The position numbers were made by a program, and so were the translations under genes. The notes under the pieces are model-generated. The model was not told the origin of the DNA and searched no databases. It saw nothing but the letters and a program-made list of their open reading frames with translations. A stretch of DNA of 64,000 nt from Equibacterium sp963662035 (GTDB lineage: Bacteria; Bacteroidota; Bacteroidia; Bacteroidales; UBA932): contig CAVLDO010000007.1 of NCBI GenBank assembly GCA_963662035.1, forward strand, positions 22,345-86,344, in the 5' to 3' direction. Below are positions 59,370-64,000 of this stretch, one piece after another; position 1 is the first letter of the stretch, and each line of letters begins with the position of its first letter.

Positions 59370-59695
59370 GTTCCGTGCCTGTGGAGCCCCGTTTCGGGCA
59401 CGGCCGGGGTGTTCCGCCGCGCTCCGTGCCCGCAGAGCCCCGTTTCGGGCACGGCCGGGGAGTTTTGCCGCGCTCCGTGCCCGTGGAGCGCCGTTTCGGG
59501 CACGGCCGGGGAGTTTCGCCGCGCTCCGTGCCTGTGGAGCCCCGTTTCGGGCACGGCCGGGGAGTTTTGCCGCGCTCCGTGCCCGTGGAGCGCCGTTTCG
59601 GGCACGGCCGGGGAGTTTCGCCGCGCTCCGTGCCCGAGGAGCGCCGTTTCGGGCACGGCCGGGGATTTTCGCCGTGTTCCGTGCCTGTGGAGCGC
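59370..59695 (+). repeat. Tandem 51-bp GC-rich hairpin repeats
   Basis: Six full copies of a 51-bp unit at exact period (59370, 59421, 59472, 59523, 59574, 59625) and 20 bases of a seventh (59676-59695). Each unit holds CCGTGCC(C/T)G and CGGGCACGG, arms able to form a 9-bp stem around 13 bases. Units 3 and 5 are identical, and units 2 and 4 share other variants, giving a 102-bp higher-order pattern. Because 51 is a multiple of three and the sequence has no stops, it opens long spurious frames on both strands. Units are not separated by unique spacers, so this is not a CRISPR. Confidence 0.9.
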
Positions 59696-59924
59696 ATAAA
59701 AAACGCGCCGGCCTCTCACGACCATCGCAAGGCCGTCCTGCGTAGATTCTTAGCCCAAAATATCAACTTTCGTCATAGATAAACGGTGAGCCCCCCGGCG
59801 AGAGCCCCCGCATCCCCGCCGGGAACTCTCGTTAGCACGGCAAACGGGAGCGGGCAGAATCATCGTGGCGGTTTTTTGCTAACTTTACGGGATTCAAAAA
59901 CCGATATAAAAAACCATAGAAGAT
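59696..59924. other. Gap after the repeat array, no gene seen
   Basis: About 230 bp between the 51-bp array and the SDR gene. No convincing reading frame or perfect -7 box is present. The promoter of uxuB-uxaC-exuT should lie here. TAACTTTA near 59877 is a weak match to the -7 box. Confidence 0.4.
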
Positions 59925-60743
59925 ATGCAGAACCTTTTTGATGTGAACGGAAGGGTGGTAGTGATGACCGGTGCCTGCGGCGTGCTGGGAGCCACCATTG
60001 TCAAATATTTTGCCGGGCAGGGCGCCAGTGTGGTGCTGCTGGATCTGGAGCGGGCCAGGGAGAAAGGCGAATCGCTGGTAGCCGCGATAGAGCAGGATGG
60101 CGGCAGCGCAATGTTCCTCTCTACCGACGTAATGGACAAGGCGGCCCTGGAAAACAACCTGAAGCAGATACTGGAGCGATACGGCAAGATCGATGTGCTG
60201 CTCAACGCCGCCGGCGGCAATATGGCCTCGGCCACCGTCCCCCCGGACAAAAACATCTTTGATCTGAATGTTGACGCAGTAAAGGCTGTCACCGACCTCA
60301 ACCTCTTCGGCACAATAATCCCCACGATGGTCTTTGCCCGCGCAATGGCAGAGCGCGGAACGGGCGCCATAATCAACTTCGCTTCCGAATCGGCGCTGCG
60401 CCCCCTGACCCGCGTGGCCGGTTACGGCGTGGCCAAAGCGGCTGTGGCCAACTGGACCAAGTGGCTCAGCGCAGAGCTTGCGCTCAAGTTTGGCGAGGGG
60501 CTGAGGGTAAACGCCATAGCCCCCGGCTTTCTGCTCACCGACCAGAACCGCTCGCTGCTCACCAACGAGGACGGCTCGCTGACCCCCCGCTCCCACACGA
60601 TTCTTTCCCACACCCCTTTCGGCCGCTTTCTGGAGCCCGAAGAGCTGGTGGGCACCCTCCACTATCTGGCATCCGACGCCTCCAAGGCGGTGACCGGCAC
60701 CATCTGCGTGGTGGACGGCGGCTTTGACGCATTCTCAATCTAA
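59925..60743 (+). CDS. D-mannonate oxidoreductase (SDR family)
   Basis: 272 residues of the classical short-chain dehydrogenases. NAD(P)-binding GACGVLGATIVKYF is near residue 16, NAG-equivalent LNAAGGN, catalytic Ser in INFASESALRP and Tyr/Lys in GYGVAKAAVANW (Y-x3-K). It reduces D-fructuronate to D-mannonate (or the reverse). In Bacteroidetes this step is done by an SDR protein and not by the E. coli UxuB family. Place between uxuA and uxaC supports the call. It starts a second transcript after the repeat array. Confidence 0.88.
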   Translation: MQNLFDVNGRVVVMTGACGVLGATIVKYFAGQGASVVLLDLERAREKGESLVAAIEQDGGSAMFLSTDVMDKAALENNLKQILERYGKIDVLLNAAGGNMASATVPPDKNIFDLNVDAVKAVTDLNLFGTIIPTMVFARAMAERGTGAIINFASESALRPLTRVAGYGVAKAAVANWTKWLSAELALKFGEGLRVNAIAPGFLLTDQNRSLLTNEDGSLTPRSHTILSHTPFGRFLEPEELVGTLHYLASDASKAVTGTICVVDGGFDAFSI

Positions 60744-60755
60744 AGCCGCGCCCCT

Positions 60756-62171
60756 ATGAGTTTTATCCACGAAGATTTTATGCTGCAGAGCGATGCGGCA
60801 CGTGAGCTCTATCACAATTATGCAGAAAAGCTGCCGATAATCGACTACCACTGCCATCTGGACCCGCGTCAGATAGCCGAGAACCGCCCTTTCAGGGACA
60901 TTACCGCCCTGTGGATAATAGACGGCCACGCAGGCGACCACTACAAGTGGCGGGCGATGCGCGGCGCCGGGGTAGGCGAGGAGTACATCACAGGCGGCGG
61001 CAAATCTTCGTGGGAAGTGTTCGAAAAATGGGCGGAGACGGTGCCCTGCACTATGCGCAACCCTCTCTACCACTGGACCCATCTGGAGCTGAAGCGGGTG
61101 TTTGGCATAGACAGGCTGCTCAACGGCGCATCGGCCCGGGAGATTTACCAAGAGTGCAACGCAGCCCTCGCGGGGGAGGATTTCCGCCCGCAGGCGATAA
61201 TCCGCCGCTTCAATGTGGAGACGCTCTGCACCACCGATGACCCGGCAGACGATTTGCGCTACCACAGGGAGATCGCCGGCAGGCCGTTCGGCACCAAGGT
61301 GCTCCCCACCTGGCGCCCCGACAAGGCTATGGCCATTGAAGACAGCGCCGCTTTCAGGGCGTATATGCAGAGGCTCGGGGCGGCCGCAGATGTGGAAATC
61401 GGCTCCTATGCCGCTCTCCGGGAGGCTTTGCAGAGGCGTCACGACAGCTTTGAGCAGTGCGGCTGCCGCCTCTCGGACCACGGTCTTGACACCTTCTATG
61501 CCGAGGATTACACCGCGCAGGAGATAGAGCGGATCTTTGCGAAGGTGATGCAGGATCAAACGCCTACGCCCGGGGAGATTGCCAAATGGCGCAGCGCCTT
61601 CCTGTTCGATCAGGGGGTGATGGACGCCGCTTCGCACTGGACCCAGCAGTATCACGTCGGGGCCATACGCAACAACAACACGCGGATGTTTGCCGCCGCC
61701 GGGCCCGACACCGGCTACGATGCCATCCACGACCTGCCGGTGGCCGCCGCCGGGCACCGCTTTCTGGATCGCCTTGAGAGCTGCGGGGCTTTGGCCAAGA
61801 CCATACTCTACACCCTCAATCCCAAAGACAACGCCGTGATGACGGCCCTCGCCTACACCTTCAACGACGGCAGCGTCCCCGGCAAGATGCAGCTGGGCAG
61901 CGCCTGGTGGTTTCTGGACCACGAGAGCGGAATCCGCCGGCAGATAGACGACCTCTCCAACCTGGGGCTGCTGAGCCGCTTTGTGGGGATGCTCACCGAT
62001 TCGCGCAGCTTTATCAGCTATCCACGCCACGAATATTTCCGCCGCATTCTCTGCGATATTCTTGGCTCCGACATAGAGCAGGGCAAGCTTCCCGCATCTG
62101 AAAAGGAGTTCATAGGCAAGATGGCGGCCGACATAAGTTATCATAACGCAAAAAACTACTTCAAATTCTAA
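60756..62171 (+). CDS. uxaC: Glucuronate isomerase
   Basis: 471 residues, metal-dependent TIM-barrel isomerase of the amidohydrolase superfamily. UxaC converts D-glucuronate to D-fructuronate (and galacturonate to tagaturonate). The metal motif near the start is IIDYHCHLDPRQIAENRPF. RFNVETLCTTDDPADDL and the long C-terminal FVGMLTDSRSFISYPRHEYF segment are standard in the family. Length is normal. It lies 12 bp after the SDR gene and 3 bp before exuT. Confidence 0.95.
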   Translation: MSFIHEDFMLQSDAARELYHNYAEKLPIIDYHCHLDPRQIAENRPFRDITALWIIDGHAGDHYKWRAMRGAGVGEEYITGGGKSSWEVFEKWAETVPCTMRNPLYHWTHLELKRVFGIDRLLNGASAREIYQECNAALAGEDFRPQAIIRRFNVETLCTTDDPADDLRYHREIAGRPFGTKVLPTWRPDKAMAIEDSAAFRAYMQRLGAAADVEIGSYAALREALQRRHDSFEQCGCRLSDHGLDTFYAEDYTAQEIERIFAKVMQDQTPTPGEIAKWRSAFLFDQGVMDAASHWTQQYHVGAIRNNNTRMFAAAGPDTGYDAIHDLPVAAAGHRFLDRLESCGALAKTILYTLNPKDNAVMTALAYTFNDGSVPGKMQLGSAWWFLDHESGIRRQIDDLSNLGLLSRFVGMLTDSRSFISYPRHEYFRRILCDILGSDIEQGKLPASEKEFIGKMAADISYHNAKNYFKF

Positions 62172-62174
62172 ACT

Positions 62175-63788
62175 ATGAGCACTCAGCAGAAACTTATGAG
62201 TTCCTGGCGCTGGTGGATATGTTCGCTGCTTTTTGTTGCTACCACCATCAACTATCTTGACCGGCAGGTGCTCTCCCTGACATACGAAGAGTTCATAAAA
62301 CCCCAGTTCCACTGGAGCGATGCCAATTACGGCACGGTAACCAGCTTCTTCTCTTTTTTCTACGCACTCTGCAGCCTGTTTGCGGGTAAGTTCGTGGATT
62401 GGATGGGGACAAAAAAGGGGTATCTGACCGCTATCGGGGTCTGGTCGCTGGGAGCCTGTCTGCACGCTCTTTGCGGCTGGGCCACCGCCGGCATCACGGG
62501 GCTTGACAGCGTGGCGGCGATGCGCGCGCTGCAGGCCGGCAGCCGGGCGGCGCTGGCCGTGTCCACCACGTCGGTGTATCTGTTTCTGCTGTGCCGAGGC
62601 ATTCTGGCCCTTGGCGAGGCGGGCAATTTCCCTGCCGCCATCAAGGTCACCGCAGAGTACTTTCCCAAGAAGGATCGCGCCTTTGCCACGGCCATATTCA
62701 ATGCCGGCGCATCGGTGGGGGCCCTGGCGGCGCCGCTGATAATCCCATCCCTGGCCGTTGAGCTGGGCTGGGAGTGGGCATTTGTGATAATCGGAGGTCT
62801 GGGATTCGTATGGATGTTCTTCTGGCAATTTATGTACGACAAGCCGCAGGACAGCCGCCGCGTGAACAGCGCCGAGCTGGAATATATCCGGCAGGACGAA
62901 GCCGCCGAGCAGGCCGCCGGTGCGTGTAGTGCGGCTGAAGGTGCAGCTGAAGTGCCGCCGGGAGCCGGGAGTGGCGCCGGGAAGGTGAATTCCGCCGTGG
63001 CAGAGGTCGACGGGACTGCCTCCGGGAACATTCAGAATGCTGCGAAAGTGGATCAGACCGTTGTCAGAAAAAGGGAAGTTGCCAGGGAAGAGCCGCAGAA
63101 GAGGATGAGCTATCTGGAGTGCTTCCGTCACCGCCAGACGTGGTCGTTTGCGCTGGGCAAGTTTCTCACCGACGGCGTTTGGTGGTTTTTTCTGTTTTGG
63201 GCACCGTCCTACTTCAGCAACCAGTTTGATGCGCCGGTAACCAGTCCGCGCGGCCAGGCTCTGATTTTTACGCTATATCTGATAGTTACCATCGTCTCCA
63301 TTTTCGGAGGCTATCTGCCCAGGATTTTTGTGGAGAAGCGGGGAATGAACCCCTACAAGGGGAGGATGCTGGCGATGCTCATATTCGCCTTCGCCCCTCT
63401 CGCCGCCCTGTTTGCACAGCCGCTCGGGGTGCACTTCAACACCCCCTGGTGGCCTGCGGTGCTCATAGGCATAGCCGCAGCCGGACATCAGGCCTGGAGC
63501 GCCAACCTCTATTCTACGGTGAGCGATATGTTCCCCAAAAGCGCGGTGGCCACCATCACCGGCATCGGCACTATGGCAGGCGGACTGGGTTCGATGATTG
63601 TGCAGAAGGTGGCGGGCAACCTGTTTACCTATGCCGAGTCGGCGGGAGAGGCGTTCCGCTTCATAGGCTTCTGCGGCAAGCCTGCGGGGTACTTTGTGGT
63701 ATTCTGCTTCTGTGGTGTGGCCTACCTGCTGGCCTGGGTCGTAATGAAGACACTCGTGCCGGAATACAAACTTATCCGGCCCCGTTAG
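62175..63788 (+). CDS. exuT: MFS hexuronate transporter
   Basis: 537 residues with 12 predicted membrane segments, of the anion:cation symporter type. N-terminal TTINYLDRQVLSLTYEEF, the loop 4-5 region LALGEAGNFPAAIKVTAEYF and the VGALAAPLIIPSL segment mark the family. The central cytoplasmic loop carries a low-complexity Ala/Gly/Glu-rich insert (residues about 242-309) not found in short ExuT proteins of about 430 residues. It imports glucuronate or galacturonate with protons. Last gene of the hexuronate run; a large inverted repeat follows at 63942. Confidence 0.9.
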   Translation: MSTQQKLMSSWRWWICSLLFVATTINYLDRQVLSLTYEEFIKPQFHWSDANYGTVTSFFSFFYALCSLFAGKFVDWMGTKKGYLTAIGVWSLGACLHALCGWATAGITGLDSVAAMRALQAGSRAALAVSTTSVYLFLLCRGILALGEAGNFPAAIKVTAEYFPKKDRAFATAIFNAGASVGALAAPLIIPSLAVELGWEWAFVIIGGLGFVWMFFWQFMYDKPQDSRRVNSAELEYIRQDEAAEQAAGACSAAEGAAEVPPGAGSGAGKVNSAVAEVDGTASGNIQNAAKVDQTVVRKREVAREEPQKRMSYLECFRHRQTWSFALGKFLTDGVWWFFLFWAPSYFSNQFDAPVTSPRGQALIFTLYLIVTIVSIFGGYLPRIFVEKRGMNPYKGRMLAMLIFAFAPLAALFAQPLGVHFNTPWWPAVLIGIAAAGHQAWSANLYSTVSDMFPKSAVATITGIGTMAGGLGSMIVQKVAGNLFTYAESAGEAFRFIGFCGKPAGYFVVFCFCGVAYLLAWVVMKTLVPEYKLIRPR

Positions 63789-63941
63789 CGCGCTCTGCCG
63801 ATGGCTGACGGCCAGGGAGACAACCTCTTTGCCGAGCCGCTGCAGATGACCGTGGCGGGGAATCCATAAACGTTATAGGCAGCGGGTCGCAGCTCAAGGC
63901 ACGCGGTTAGCTTTGAGAGGCCGGCCACGCATCAGCGCTAC

Positions 63942-63992
63942 GCCTGAAGGGGCTTGGCGGGTAGAAAAAATACCCGCTACGCCCCTTTAGGC
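63942..63992 (+). repeat. Long inverted repeat near the right edge
   Basis: Two 22-bp arms with one mismatch and two wobbles (63942-63963 and 63971-63992) around loop GAAAAAA. No T tract follows within the window, so it is either an unusual terminator for exuT or an extragenic palindromic element. The 150 bases before it hold no convincing gene. Confidence 0.6.
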
Positions 63993-64000
63993 ATCCGCGA

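Noticed and set aside
59370..59695. Possible CRISPR array
   Set aside because: The copies are directly adjoining with no unique spacers, and no cas gene is in the window.
59281..59782. Several long open frames on both strands across the 51-bp repeats
   Set aside because: The repeat period is a multiple of three and the GC-rich unit has no stop codons, so all frames stay open. The translated products are simple repeats without a start signal or family match.
60735..63131. 798-residue open frame on the minus strand
   Set aside because: It lies antisense to uxaC and exuT, both with strong family motifs. Long antisense frames are common in this GC-rich DNA.
63800..63868. Short frame of about 21 codons after exuT
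   Set aside because: Too short, without a ribosome-binding site or resemblance to a known peptide.

Overview
The window looks like chromosomal DNA from a GC-rich member of the Bacteroidales. The evidence is Bacteroidetes-type -7 boxes (TAnnTTTG) ahead of many genes, a SecDF fusion, single-chain GlyS, flavoprotein and iron-sulfur subunits of the Bacteroides fumarate reductase type, a DUF4271-hemD-rnpA-yidD cluster, DUF2723 and DUF5106 proteins, and a mannonate oxidoreductase of the SDR type. Genus cannot be fixed by eye; a Rikenellaceae/Alistipes-like genome would fit the base composition. I see no insertion sequence, phage, CRISPR array or rRNA operon. Nearly all of the window is intact housekeeping genes.

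Layout. 1-7.6 kb (minus strand): start of a secreted protein, an outer-membrane barrel protein, coaX, and a ruvB / Ntn-hydrolase / mfd run. 7.6-7.9 kb: an AT-rich gap with clustered DnaA-box-like 9-mers, a candidate replication origin. 7.9-14.5 kb: fumarate reductase A and B subunits without a membrane subunit beside them, an alpha/beta hydrolase, hflX, tonB, mdh. 14.5-24.5 kb: ybeY-mnmG; an acyl-CoA ligase and a GNAT enzyme; gcvH; ruvA; then sufS-sufE-DUF59-folK-glyS. 24.6-31 kb: floA-nfeD-SPOR protein facing secDF. 31.1-33.6 kb: a SUI1-DUF4271-hemD-rnpA-yidD operon. 33.6-41.5 kb: a DUF2723 membrane protein, uvrC, and a large predicted metallopeptidase/propeller/barrel protein. 41.4-47.3 kb: a thioredoxin-like lipoprotein, a phosphopantetheinyl transferase, tRNA-Gln, tadA, groEL-groES, aminopeptidase P. 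47.3-49.6 kb: a secreted C1 peptidase and ispE. 49.6-51 kb: a plasmid-style parA plus a small ribbon-helix-helix-like partner, surrounded by a repeated AT-only motif. 51-55.6 kb: a degenerate ThiL-like protein facing sufB-pnuC-sufC-short sufD. 55.6-63.8 kb: an SUMF1-like lipoprotein and a complete glucuronate catabolic set.

How the genes work together. Fe-S cluster assembly is split into two loci (sulfur donor sufS/sufE/DUF59 at 20.5-22.5 kb, scaffold sufB/C/D at 52-55.6 kb). The sugar-acid genes form a full route: ExuT imports hexuronate, UxaC isomerises glucuronate, the SDR enzyme reduces fructuronate to mannonate, UxuA dehydrates it to KDG, and KdgK and Eda take KDG to pyruvate and glyceraldehyde-3-phosphate. 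The run is interrupted after uxuA by six exact-period 51-bp tandem repeats, each able to form a hairpin.

Most unusual signals: (1) the parA/RHH cassette with TAAAAAYATA boxes, one of them embedded inside the ispE coding sequence; (2) the 51-bp hairpin array after uxuA; (3) the oriC-like gap at 7.67-7.88 kb; (4) a half-length SufD with pnuC inserted between sufB and sufC; (5) a ThiL homologue that has lost its N-terminal catalytic motifs.
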